NCBI GenBank assembly: GCA_949297365.1
Contig: CASFSL010000017.1
Location: 1 to 42,157 of the forward strand
Source: an uncultured Bacteroidales bacterium
GTDB taxonomy: Bacteria; Bacteroidota; Bacteroidia; Bacteroidales; UBA932
Reading direction: 5' to 3'
DNA: 42,157 nt
A program made the translations under genes and the position numbers. How positions within the stretch are numbered: position 1 is the stretch's first letter; each line of letters opens with the position of its first letter. Positions 1-6,722 of this stretch are shown in pieces. The notes under the pieces were generated by a model. It was not told the DNA's origin. It searched no databases and was given only the letters and a program-made list of their open reading frames with translations.

Positions 1-17
1 AGTCCTCTCTCCGCTAC
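1..17 (+). repeat. attL core, probable tRNA 3' end
   Basis: The 17 bases agtcctctctccgctac are repeated exactly, in the same orientation, at the far right end (42141-42157). They read as the end of a tRNA gene: T-loop tail, T-stem strand cctct (4-8), acceptor strand ctccgct (9-15) and discriminator A (16), without an encoded CCA. Tyrosine integrases commonly use tRNA 3' ends, and the integrase gene is adjacent. The tRNA body would lie outside the window to the left, so its identity is not visible. Confidence 0.9.
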
Positions 18-37
18 AAAAAATCAAATAATCCTCA

Positions 38-63
38 GAGAGCCAGCAGTTTAGCTGGCTCTC
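38..63. other. 10-bp perfect hairpin next to attL
   Basis: Bases 38-47 (gagagccagc) and 54-63 (gctggctctc) form a perfect 10-bp inverted repeat with a 6-base loop. A second, 6-bp hairpin (tcccgg 62-67 / ccggga 75-80) follows at once. No T-run follows on the + strand, so a classical terminator is not obvious. It may be a terminator for the host tRNA, or an integrase/excisionase recognition structure inside attP. Confidence 0.5.
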
Positions 64-74
64 CCGGTATTCAG

Positions 75-92
75 CCGGGACGGAAACGGGAC
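75..92. repeat. Left copy of 18-bp integrase arm-type repeat
   Basis: The 18 bases ccgggacggaaacgggac occur here and again at 42041-42058 in the same orientation. In the excised circle the two copies would flank the att core, 57 bases away on one side and 82 on the other. That is the usual arrangement of arm-type integrase binding sites in tyrosine-recombinase phages. The role is inferred; the repeat itself is exact. Confidence 0.7.
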
Positions 93-155
93 GAAAAGTT
101 TAACAGCATTTTTTTGGGTGAGTCGCCAAAGGACGGCGATTCTTCCAAAAAAAAA

Positions 156-1340
156 ATGCAATTCAGTCAAAAACGCAATCAGCGGTCCGGTTGTTCAGCC
201 GTAAAATTTTACACTCCGCCGAAACTCCATACCGGCAAGGACTGGTATGTTGACTTCTACGCATTCGATCCTGCGAGCGGCACTATGCGCAGGAAGAAAT
301 TCAAGCTCAACAACATTCCCAGCAAGCGCGACCGGAGGATCTACGCCTCCGACCTGATGAGCCGCATCTTCGAGGAACTGCAGGCCGGGTGGAACCCGTG
401 GATACAGGCAGCCTCCGGGGCCAACTACTCTACCCTGCAGGATGCCTGTGAGGCATACGAGGCGTATCTGTCCAAACTCCTGCAGGAGGATCTGCTGAGA
501 GAGAAGACATGCAAGGGTTACCGCTCCTACCTTAATATAATGCTGGAGTGGAACGCATCGCAGCCCCGGCCGAAGAACTACATCTACCAGGTGGACCACA
601 CCTTCTGTGTCCGGTTCCTGGACTGGATCTGGCTCGACAAGGGACTCTCGGGCACCACCCGCGACAACTACCTGAACTGGCTCAAGCACTTCGCGAAATT
701 CCTGCTGGAGAAGCAGTACGTCAGCACGGACATCACCGCCGGCATATCGTCTCTCGGAAAAAAGAAGTCGAAAAAGAACCGCAGCGTAATAGCCAAGGCC
801 GACATGGCCAGGCTGAAGGAGTTCGCCGAGAAGAACAACCGGCACTTCCTCCTGGCATGCTACATCCTCTACTACTGCTTCATCAGGCCCAAGGAGATGA
901 GCTACATCCAGCTGAAGCACATCTCAGTCAAGCGCGGCACCATCTTCATCCCGGACTACTCGAGCAAGAACCGCAAGGACGGCACCGTCACACTCCCTGA
1001 CAAAGTACTGAAGCTGATGATGGAGCTGGACATCTTCCGCTATCCCGACAGCTACTACCTGTTCTCGGACAAGATGCGCCCTGGCTCCAGCCAGCGCAGC
1101 AACAAGATATTCACGGACTACTGGACGCACTATGTCCGGAAGAACCTGCATTTCCCTCCCAACTATAAGTTCTACTCGCTCAAGGATACCGGGATCACCG
1201 ACCTGATCAAGGCGAACACCGACCTGCTGAGTGTCCGCAACCAGGCGCGGCACCACTCCCTGCTGATGACAGATCTGTACACACCTCACGACATTGAGGA
1301 GGCCAATGAGGCCATCCGGCATCACAGTTCCGACTTCTAA
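156..1340 (+). CDS. int: Tyrosine site-specific integrase
   Basis: A 394-residue phage integrase that should catalyse insertion into and excision from the tRNA-end attachment site beside it. An N-terminal arm-binding region (about 20-70) and a SAM-like core-binding domain (about 85-200) precede the catalytic domain (about 205-390). Visible catalytic residues are R244 (FIRPKEM), K271 (SSKNRKD), the YSLKDTG box at 340-346 that replaces the usual HxxR, RHH at 365-367 and the nucleophile Y375 (DLYTPHD). The Y-S-x-K variant is common in Bacteroidetes integrases. The ATG at 156 was chosen; an upstream TTG at 114 would add 14 lysine/serine-rich residues. Ten A residues (147-156) run into the start codon and there is no Shine-Dalgarno site. 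It is transcribed away from attL and ends at a terminator. Confidence 0.93.
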   Translation: MQFSQKRNQRSGCSAVKFYTPPKLHTGKDWYVDFYAFDPASGTMRRKKFKLNNIPSKRDRRIYASDLMSRIFEELQAGWNPWIQAASGANYSTLQDACEAYEAYLSKLLQEDLLREKTCKGYRSYLNIMLEWNASQPRPKNYIYQVDHTFCVRFLDWIWLDKGLSGTTRDNYLNWLKHFAKFLLEKQYVSTDITAGISSLGKKKSKKNRSVIAKADMARLKEFAEKNNRHFLLACYILYYCFIRPKEMSYIQLKHISVKRGTIFIPDYSSKNRKDGTVTLPDKVLKLMMELDIFRYPDSYYLFSDKMRPGSSQRSNKIFTDYWTHYVRKNLHFPPNYKFYSLKDTGITDLIKANTDLLSVRNQARHHSLLMTDLYTPHDIEEANEAIRHHSSDF

Positions 1341-1349
1341 GATATGAGA

Positions 1350-1384
1350 AAGCCCCGGACAGACTCAACTGCCCGGGGCTTTTT
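1350..1384 (+). terminator. Intrinsic terminator after the integrase
   Basis: Perfect 9-bp stem aagccccgg (1350-1358) / ccggggctt (1373-1381) with a 14-base loop, continuing into TTTT. It lies 9 bases after the integrase stop. Because the late minus-strand operon converges here, it may also stop leftward transcription, although the T-run on that strand is interrupted (TTTCTC). Confidence 0.85.
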
Positions 1385-1476
1385 CATAATCCATACCGCC
1401 GTTTGAAAGCAGAGTCGGCATTCCTGAAGGCTTCCTCGAAGCGGTTGCCGGCACCTACAGCAACTTCTTTTTCCAC
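1384..1476 (-). CDS. Possible small ORF overlapping the end of the spanin gene
   Basis: Thirty codons from a GTG at 1476 to a TGA at 1384, in a different frame from the lipoprotein gene at 1455-1931. The predicted peptide begins MEKEVAVGAGNRFEEAF and ends with RRYGL. It looks codon-like rather than random, covers the otherwise empty gap up to the terminator, and stays open well upstream of the GTG inside the spanin gene. It could be a tiny last gene of the late operon, a frameshifted tail of the spanin gene, or chance. The start codon is weak. Confidence 0.25.
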   Translation of the reverse strand: MEKEVAVGAGNRFEEAFRNADSAFKRRYGL

Positions 1477-1931
1477 TTCAAGACTTTTACCACGACCAGG
1501 ACAAACAGCACAAACAACGAGATATACCCTACCCCCATCACCGTCTGCTGCCACCACGACAGCTTTTTTTTTACGCAGACGGGCGTCCTAACGAACTCCG
1601 TATGCGTGCTGTCGACGGTGACACGCCGTTCAGGGACCTGTATCGGTACCAGGATAGGCTCCCGTTTTTTATGGCCGAGCTCATGATGCAGCCGCCCGTC
1701 CTCCACCCATGCCCGCGACCACGCGGCCGTGGTCTCCAGGTATGACGAGTCGCCCTGCAGTACTGTACTGCGCACCTGCTCGTCCGGCAGCCGGAGAGCA
1801 TAGAGGGTATCGTGGAGGACCACCTCGATAGTAGTGTTCACACGGTCAGTCGTCTCAGTGCTCGTCGGGAAATTCCGCGGCGAGCACCCGGCTATCAATG
1901 CCAGTACGAATACTATGCACAGCGTCCTCAT
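1455..1931 (-). CDS. Lipoprotein with C-terminal membrane segment, probable unimolecular spanin
   Basis: A 158-residue protein with a lipoprotein signal peptide at the N-terminus (hydrophobic 4-15, lipobox I-A-G-C with C16) and a single strong membrane segment near the C-terminus (about 126-150), followed by a lysine-rich cytoplasmic tail. A lipid anchor for the outer membrane plus an inner-membrane helix in one chain is the definition of a u-spanin, which fuses inner and outer membranes at the last step of lysis. The periplasmic part (17-125) is polar and beta-rich. It overlaps the endolysin gene by 4 bases (ATGA-type coupling) and is the last clear gene of the late operon. No sequence homology was used, only topology and position. 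Confidence 0.7.
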   Translation of the reverse strand: MRTLCIVFVLALIAGCSPRNFPTSTETTDRVNTTIEVVLHDTLYALRLPDEQVRSTVLQGDSSYLETTAAWSRAWVEDGRLHHELGHKKREPILVPIQVPERRVTVDSTHTEFVRTPVCVKKKLSWWQQTVMGVGYISLFVLFVLVVVKVLKWKKKLL

Positions 1932-2353
1932 AGCCTCTCTCCCTTATAGTCCTTAGAGTAGAATATCTGCCCTCTTTGCGGCCCTCCCAGCTTATGACTT
2001 ATGTGCACGAAAGTAGGATAGAGGCCTATCTGATCATACGGCAGCCCCAGTGCCACGGCCTTGCGAGCCATTCTTATGGGCATGGCAGTAGCAATATCCG
2101 CTGCCTCACCCTTCACATGCTGGCTCGTCGGCACTCCGCCCACCGCCTCGTTCAACTCCGGGCAGCGGTAGCCGGAGTTTACCGGCATGGGCACCCCGAG
2201 GGCGGTGCGCAGCGGCTGCAGGACATTGATGACCAAAGCCTGTATACTGTTGCGCACCCTCGCGGTTGCTATAACATTGACAATGCCGTGCCTTTCCGCG
2301 GTCTCGCTCCTCTCGAACTCGGAGAAAGAGAAGTCCTTACTGATTGTTCCCAT
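1928..2353 (-). CDS. Peptidase M15A family endolysin
   Basis: A 141-residue zinc peptidase of the D-Ala-D-Ala carboxypeptidase / L-alanoyl-D-glutamate peptidase type, which cuts peptidoglycan cross-links. The metal and catalytic signature is complete: SxHxxGxAxD as SQHVKGEAAD (H79, D86) and the later FVHIS (H117). NSGYRCPELN (59-68) is also typical of the family. The N-terminus (SKDFSFSEFERS) matches the usual beginning of Bacteroidetes phage M15 lysins. There is no signal peptide, so release to the periplasm would depend on the holin-like genes just upstream (2357-3090). It is coupled to the spanin gene by a 4-base overlap. Confidence 0.88.
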   Translation of the reverse strand: MGTISKDFSFSEFERSETAERHGIVNVIATARVRNSIQALVINVLQPLRTALGVPMPVNSGYRCPELNEAVGGVPTSQHVKGEAADIATAMPIRMARKAVALGLPYDQIGLYPTFVHISHKLGGPQRGQIFYSKDYKGERL

Positions 2354-2356
2354 GAC

Positions 2357-2863
2357 TCAGTCGATTTTAGCGGAATACTTATTTGTATCTGCGGGCACAT
2401 ACAGTTTCTTCCCGCTTTCCTCCGGTTCCCTCATCATGTCCTCCTCGGTGATTATCGCTTCCGGATTGTCCTTGAGGTACTCACCCCGCAGGAGCTTACG
2501 CAGGCGGCACTTGTCATCCGGATTGAGCCTCTGCAGGCAGCGGTCGTCCGGCTGCAGGCAGACCCTCTTCTCCGCCTCCTTGAGCTCGAGCCTGAGCCGG
2601 TTGTTCTCGTGGATGAGGTCGAGCCGCTCGCTCTCCAGCTGGTGGACGCGCTTGTAGAGCTCATCCACCTTCTTCTGCAGTTTGTCCAGTTCCTCCTGCA
2701 CGCGCTTGTAGTCCTCGATGATGGCCTTGCGCTCCACCTCGAAGGCGTTCGCGTCAGCGATGCGCTTGTTCGTCTTGCGGTTGAGCAGGAACTTAATCAG
2801 CTCCAGCCCTCCGAGAGCGGTAACGATGGTGGCCGCGGCCGTCAGTGTTCCTGCCCAGTCCAT
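2357..2863 (-). CDS. Membrane-anchored coiled-coil protein of the lysis cassette
   Basis: A 168-residue protein with one N-terminal membrane segment (about 5-26), a long charged coiled coil (about 40-105), and a C-terminal part holding three cysteines in a PDDRC...PDDKC pattern (about 108-122). It lies between a two-helix holin candidate (2 bases upstream) and the endolysin (3 bases downstream). Similar one-helix coiled-coil proteins are common in Bacteroidetes phage lysis cassettes, but their job is not settled. A holin partner, an inner-membrane spanin-like protein or a regulator of the holin are all possible. The cassette already has a probable u-spanin, which makes a second spanin less likely. 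Confidence 0.65.
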   Translation of the reverse strand: MDWAGTLTAAATIVTALGGLELIKFLLNRKTNKRIADANAFEVERKAIIEDYKRVQEELDKLQKKVDELYKRVHQLESERLDLIHENNRLRLELKEAEKRVCLQPDDRCLQRLNPDDKCRLRKLLRGEYLKDNPEAIITEEDMMREPEESGKKLYVPADTNKYSAKID

Positions 2864-2865
2864 GC

Positions 2866-3090
2866 CTACTCCTCCTTTTTATTCGACAGCCTGCCCCTGC
2901 TCTTGAGCCAGAGCACGGCGGCAGAGAGCACGGCCACCTCGGCCATGGTAATCCATCCCACGGTCTGTTCAAACACAGTGTTCGTATCTTCCTTCGCCAC
3001 GATGCCCGCGGCAAATGGCGCCACGATGCCGACCAGCCAGGCGGCACCCAGCAGCACGTTCCTGAGTACATTCTTGATTTTATTCCACAT
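2866..3090 (-). CDS. Small two-helix membrane protein, holin candidate
   Basis: A 74-residue protein with two hydrophobic segments (about 11-32 and 46-62) separated by a short polar loop, and a charged C-terminus (SRGRLSNKKEE). Size, topology and position at the head of the lysis genes fit a class II-like holin that opens the inner membrane for the endolysin. A charged N-terminal stretch (MWNKIKNVLRN) precedes the first helix. The assignment rests on topology and context only. Confidence 0.65.
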   Translation of the reverse strand: MWNKIKNVLRNVLLGAAWLVGIVAPFAAGIVAKEDTNTVFEQTVGWITMAEVAVLSAAVLWLKSRGRLSNKKEE

Positions 3091-3123
3091 AACTTCGTTT
3101 TTTATAAATTGTTCTTGTTTCCG

Positions 3124-3645
3124 TTACTGCCCAGGATTCTCCGGGTCGTCCTCCTCGGGAGCCGTCCACAACACGTCCTCCAAAATAAACTCCAGTTCCC
3201 CCGAGAATATGTCAACTCCCGGCACCGCCCTGCCGTTCATCACCACCGTCTTGCTCCGGTTCTCGGCCTGCAGCTGGTGCCAGGCATCGTAGGGCATGGA
3301 CTTGATGCCCTCGAGCGGCGTGTCGTCCTCCATCAGGGCGTCGTGCATACCCTTGTAGCGGTCATAGCGGACCTTGAGGTCGTCGTACTCCTTCTTCTGA
3401 TCAGATGTCAGCTCCGACATTTTCTTGCGCATGTCCTTGAGCTTCGACTCGGTTGCCGCCGGGTCCTCCAGATTGACGCCTTCGTCCTTAAGTATCTCCT
3501 GCTCGGCATCGACGATTTTCTTGACGGCGTCGCGCACCTCCTTCTTCAGCCGTGTGAGCTTGTAGGCATGTGCGGGTGTCACGTCATGCGAGGTTGCCGA
3601 CTGCAGGCCCAGCACCTGCAGCTTCCAGATGTCTATGTTCTTCAT
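3124..3645 (-). CDS. Uncharacterised coiled-coil protein
   Basis: 173 residues, not recognised as a named family. Residues about 27-105 are strongly helical and charged, with heptad-like spacing, and the C-terminus is acidic (EEDDPENPGQ). There is no signal peptide or membrane helix. It lies between the tail structural genes and the lysis cassette, 3 bases after the 102-residue gene. It may be a tail-tip accessory or chaperone; no function can be read from the sequence. Confidence 0.75.
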   Translation of the reverse strand: MKNIDIWKLQVLGLQSATSHDVTPAHAYKLTRLKKEVRDAVKKIVDAEQEILKDEGVNLEDPAATESKLKDMRKKMSELTSDQKKEYDDLKVRYDRYKGMHDALMEDDTPLEGIKSMPYDAWHQLQAENRSKTVVMNGRAVPGVDIFSGELEFILEDVLWTAPEEDDPENPGQ

Positions 3646-3648
3646 AGC

Positions 3649-3957
3649 CTACTTCTCCCCATCGGTTGTTGACAACTCCGTGTATTCAGCCTTGACGGCG
3701 GCTATATATGCCTCGATGGCCTCGCCGCCCTCGATGACAAGGGACTCGGAGCCGTTCTGGCTGCGAGTGTAATCACCGCCCTCCTTGCTGACCGAGAACC
3801 ACACCGTCCGCCCGTCATCAGACGAGCAGTTGCCCTCGATGCGCGTGAGGATGCCGTCCTTCACCGTCACCTCGGAGCTGATTGACAATCCATCCACTGC
3901 AGCCGCCACGCTCACGACCGTGCGGCTGTTGCTTTTCTTCAATGTGATCTGTTCCAT
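3649..3957 (-). CDS. Uncharacterised small beta-rich protein
   Basis: 102 residues with alternating polar and hydrophobic stretches predicting mostly beta strands, and a helical C-terminal segment (EAIEAYIAAVKAEY). It starts MEQITLKK, after a short A/T-rich spacer that follows the 419-residue tail gene. Small proteins like this often sit after the fibre genes in Bacteroidetes phages. The role is unknown. Confidence 0.72.
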   Translation of the reverse strand: MEQITLKKSNSRTVVSVAAAVDGLSISSEVTVKDGILTRIEGNCSSDDGRTVWFSVSKEGGDYTRSQNGSESLVIEGGEAIEAYIAAVKAEYTELSTTDGEK

Positions 3958-3997
3958 TTTAAAAGTTTTTTAAAGGTTTATAAATGTTGTTAAAATC

Positions 3998-5257
3998 CTA
4001 TCCTATTACCGGCCCGTCCTCGTCGAATATGTTCATCGGCTCCTGCAAGGAGTCAGGCCAGATCACGCGGCAGAACAGTTCCTTGGTCAAGGGGATGCAG
4101 TTGTAGCCGGCCTCGCCGGTATCATACACCAGCGAGAAGCCGCAGAAGCCGGTAGTGAACTTAGCGAAATACTCCAGCGACTGCCCGAGGTATAGTCCGC
4201 CCGTACCGCCGGTCACCGACCAATTCTCCAGCGAGGAGCCGCTGCGCAACGTGACGTACCACTCCTTGCGCCTGAGCCAGTCGGTGATGCGCAGATACAC
4301 ATTGTCCTGATTGAGAGGAGTGCTGGCAGTACCGTGAATTACGCCCGTGGATATGTAAAGCCGCTGTGCGTTGCTGAGGTCAAGGTATCTCGGGCTACCA
4401 TACTCGACATAAGAGTAGTATTCGTAAGTATTTGTCTCCTCTGCCGACGGGCCGGTACCGATGCGCAGCGAGGATGCCGCTCCCGTGCCATTCCATTCTT
4501 GACTGCTGGTGATGTCGCCCACCGTGAACTCCGGGTCATACGTACCCGTCTTCTGGAAGTCAAAGCCGGGAGTTGGGCTTAGGATTGTTGTAAGGTCGGG
4601 GTCATCCGAGAGGAAGGCGTAAATGGTGCCCGCGCCGTCCTCCGTCCTGCCGAACTTGCACATCATGCGGTTGCTCATCTGTATGCTCTGCTCCGACTGC
4701 AAGTCTATGCAGCCCAGTATGACGTTGACATCCGGTACGTACGTGCCTCCTGACTTCGGAAGACGCATCTGGAAATACAGGTAGCGCAGGCCCTTGATGA
4801 TAAACAATCCCCTCAGGTCAAGCAGCCCTATTCCGTTCTCGCCTCCGCTCAGCGGAGACACACGGGTGAAACTGGAGAAGTTGCCGAGATTTACGGACGG
4901 CTTGATGTCCGCAACGCCTATCATGTGCTCCTGCCAGTGGTCGTATCCTCGGAAGTCACCGAGGCGGTAGGGCGAGGCCTGGTCCGGCTGGGACGTCGAG
5001 CCTCCCTGAGGAAGCAGGGCCGTAAAGGAGTCCTCTGTGCTGCCTCCGTCCCACGCGAGGCCGCAACTCGCTATCCTCAGGGCATTGGTCAGGTATTCGT
5101 ACGTAGGGAACTCCACCGTATTTGACTGAAAGGGCTTGTGCAGGCTCCACTTGTTGATGCCCGAATAGGTGCACACCCCCGACACGGTGTTGGGGAAGTA
5201 GCCGAGTGCCTTCTGCACGTCGCTCAATCTTATAGTTGTCTTGCTTAATTGTGCCAT
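3998..5257 (-). CDS. Putative tail or fibre-associated structural protein
   Basis: 419 residues, rich in G, S, T, Y and aromatic residues and predicted to be nearly all beta. There are no membrane segments. It begins MAQLSKTTIRLSDVQKAL and follows the 480-residue structural gene by 21 bases. The cluster of genes after the giant fibre gene (6723-12389) usually encodes baseplate or fibre-tip proteins or carbohydrate-binding decorations. No catalytic motif was recognised. Confidence 0.7.
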   Translation of the reverse strand: MAQLSKTTIRLSDVQKALGYFPNTVSGVCTYSGINKWSLHKPFQSNTVEFPTYEYLTNALRIASCGLAWDGGSTEDSFTALLPQGGSTSQPDQASPYRLGDFRGYDHWQEHMIGVADIKPSVNLGNFSSFTRVSPLSGGENGIGLLDLRGLFIIKGLRYLYFQMRLPKSGGTYVPDVNVILGCIDLQSEQSIQMSNRMMCKFGRTEDGAGTIYAFLSDDPDLTTILSPTPGFDFQKTGTYDPEFTVGDITSSQEWNGTGAASSLRIGTGPSAEETNTYEYYSYVEYGSPRYLDLSNAQRLYISTGVIHGTASTPLNQDNVYLRITDWLRRKEWYVTLRSGSSLENWSVTGGTGGLYLGQSLEYFAKFTTGFCGFSLVYDTGEAGYNCIPLTKELFCRVIWPDSLQEPMNIFDEDGPVIG

Positions 5258-5278
5258 AATGCTGTTTTTTTTAATTCG

Positions 5279-6721
5279 TTAAACCTGTACTATTCCTCCT
5301 CCGGGGTTCACGGTGCCGCTTCCGGAACCGCTCTGCCCGCCGTTGTTCACCAGCCTGTAGTTCGTCAGGGCCGTGCTCTGGAGCGTCGCGGTGACCCAGA
5401 AGGGCTCGGCCGTGGTCGTTACGAGGATGCAGGACCACATAACCGACATCCCGGAGGCGCTGTATGTCACGGTTACGGGGTATGTTATGGGCGATACCCC
5501 GTTGGAGGTGAAGCTGCCCGCCAGGGCTGGCCCGGTCTGCGTCTTGCGGACGTTCAGGGAGTTGATGACGACGGACGCCGCGCCGTTGTTTGCAGTTGCG
5601 GAGAGACTTATAGTGACCCTGTATCTGTTCGTGTAACCGGATACCTTCGAGACATCGATGTTCAGGGTCATTGTAGGCCTTGTGTCCGGCATCTGCGGCG
5701 TCTTGGCGCGAAACACGCCCCTGATCCGGCCGGACTGTATCTGTATGCCGTAATAAAGGTCTACACGTATAGCGCCGTTGTATGCCGTCTTCATCGTCTC
5801 GCACACCCACAGCCCATCGGGAGCTTTCGTGTAGCTGCCCGTGCCGTTCTTGACATACTTGTAATATGCCTCGAGGAACGAGTCCGAGGCCTCCCCGGAG
5901 ACGCGCCCGTCACCGAGCAGCGCCACATTGTCATCTCCCTGCATGAATGCGATTGCTACCGGCAGGCTGGACGCTGACATGCCCTTCACCGTATTGAGGA
6001 TCTCGTCGACGGCGACGGAGTCTATAAGGAATGTCTTGATATCTGAGCTGCTCTTGTCCGGCGTGCTGGTCACGCTGCTGACCGGTATGAACGCATCGAA
6101 GTTCAGCGCCGCGAGGAAGGCGATTGTGCCCGTAAGGGTGCGCGTGCCGTCCGAGTTGGTCACCTGCACCACCGCGGCATATGTCCCCTTCTTGTCCCAG
6201 TACTGCAGGCCGGCTCTGTTAACCATGCTCATCGCCTTGGAGCCGCCCTGCGGCACCGAGCCGGAGGTGTTGTACGCGTCAACGGCTGACGCAGATGATG
6301 TCTGCTTCAGGGCCGCGTACACCGAGCACGCCTCGTAGGGCGCACCGTAGGCGGTGAAGTCTATCCTGAAGTAATTGCAGAAGGCGTAACGGACCGTGAA
6401 GCCCGAGGCGTGGCCCTGGATGTTAAGTCCGGCGTCGAGCAGAAGGCGGTACTGCTGTCCCGTGTCCTCGTCATAGAAGCGTGCCCTGGACAGCCTGGCC
6501 GACGACCGCCACCCGGCGTTGGTGCCGCCCGCTATGACCGCGCCCACGAAGCCTATGCGGCTGCCAGTATCGTCATCGAACTGCGCAACCACCTTGTCGA
6601 GGTGGAAGTTGCTCTTGGCATTGGCCTCGGTGTTGTGCTTGCCCGAGAACCTTGCCGCCTTGTGCACAATGCTCAGGAAGGTCACGTCCAGTGTGTTGTA
6701 TGCTGATGAGGGTGCCGCCAT
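5279..6721 (-). CDS. Putative tail structural protein with beta-sandwich C-terminus
   Basis: 480 residues. The N-terminal half (1-150) contains FHLDKVVAQFDDD and YRLLLDAGLNIQGH and is mixed. The C-terminal third (about 330-465) has regular strands of the Ig- or jelly-roll-like type and ends in a flexible Gly/Ser tail (NNGGQSGSGSG). It starts one base after the fibre gene stop, so the two are probably translated together. A tail-fibre partner or receptor-contact protein is most likely. The family was not recognised. Confidence 0.7.
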   Translation of the reverse strand: MAAPSSAYNTLDVTFLSIVHKAARFSGKHNTEANAKSNFHLDKVVAQFDDDTGSRIGFVGAVIAGGTNAGWRSSARLSRARFYDEDTGQQYRLLLDAGLNIQGHASGFTVRYAFCNYFRIDFTAYGAPYEACSVYAALKQTSSASAVDAYNTSGSVPQGGSKAMSMVNRAGLQYWDKKGTYAAVVQVTNSDGTRTLTGTIAFLAALNFDAFIPVSSVTSTPDKSSSDIKTFLIDSVAVDEILNTVKGMSASSLPVAIAFMQGDDNVALLGDGRVSGEASDSFLEAYYKYVKNGTGSYTKAPDGLWVCETMKTAYNGAIRVDLYYGIQIQSGRIRGVFRAKTPQMPDTRPTMTLNIDVSKVSGYTNRYRVTISLSATANNGAASVVINSLNVRKTQTGPALAGSFTSNGVSPITYPVTVTYSASGMSVMWSCILVTTTAEPFWVTATLQSTALTNYRLVNNGGQSGSGSGTVNPGGGIVQV

Positions 6722-6722
6722 G

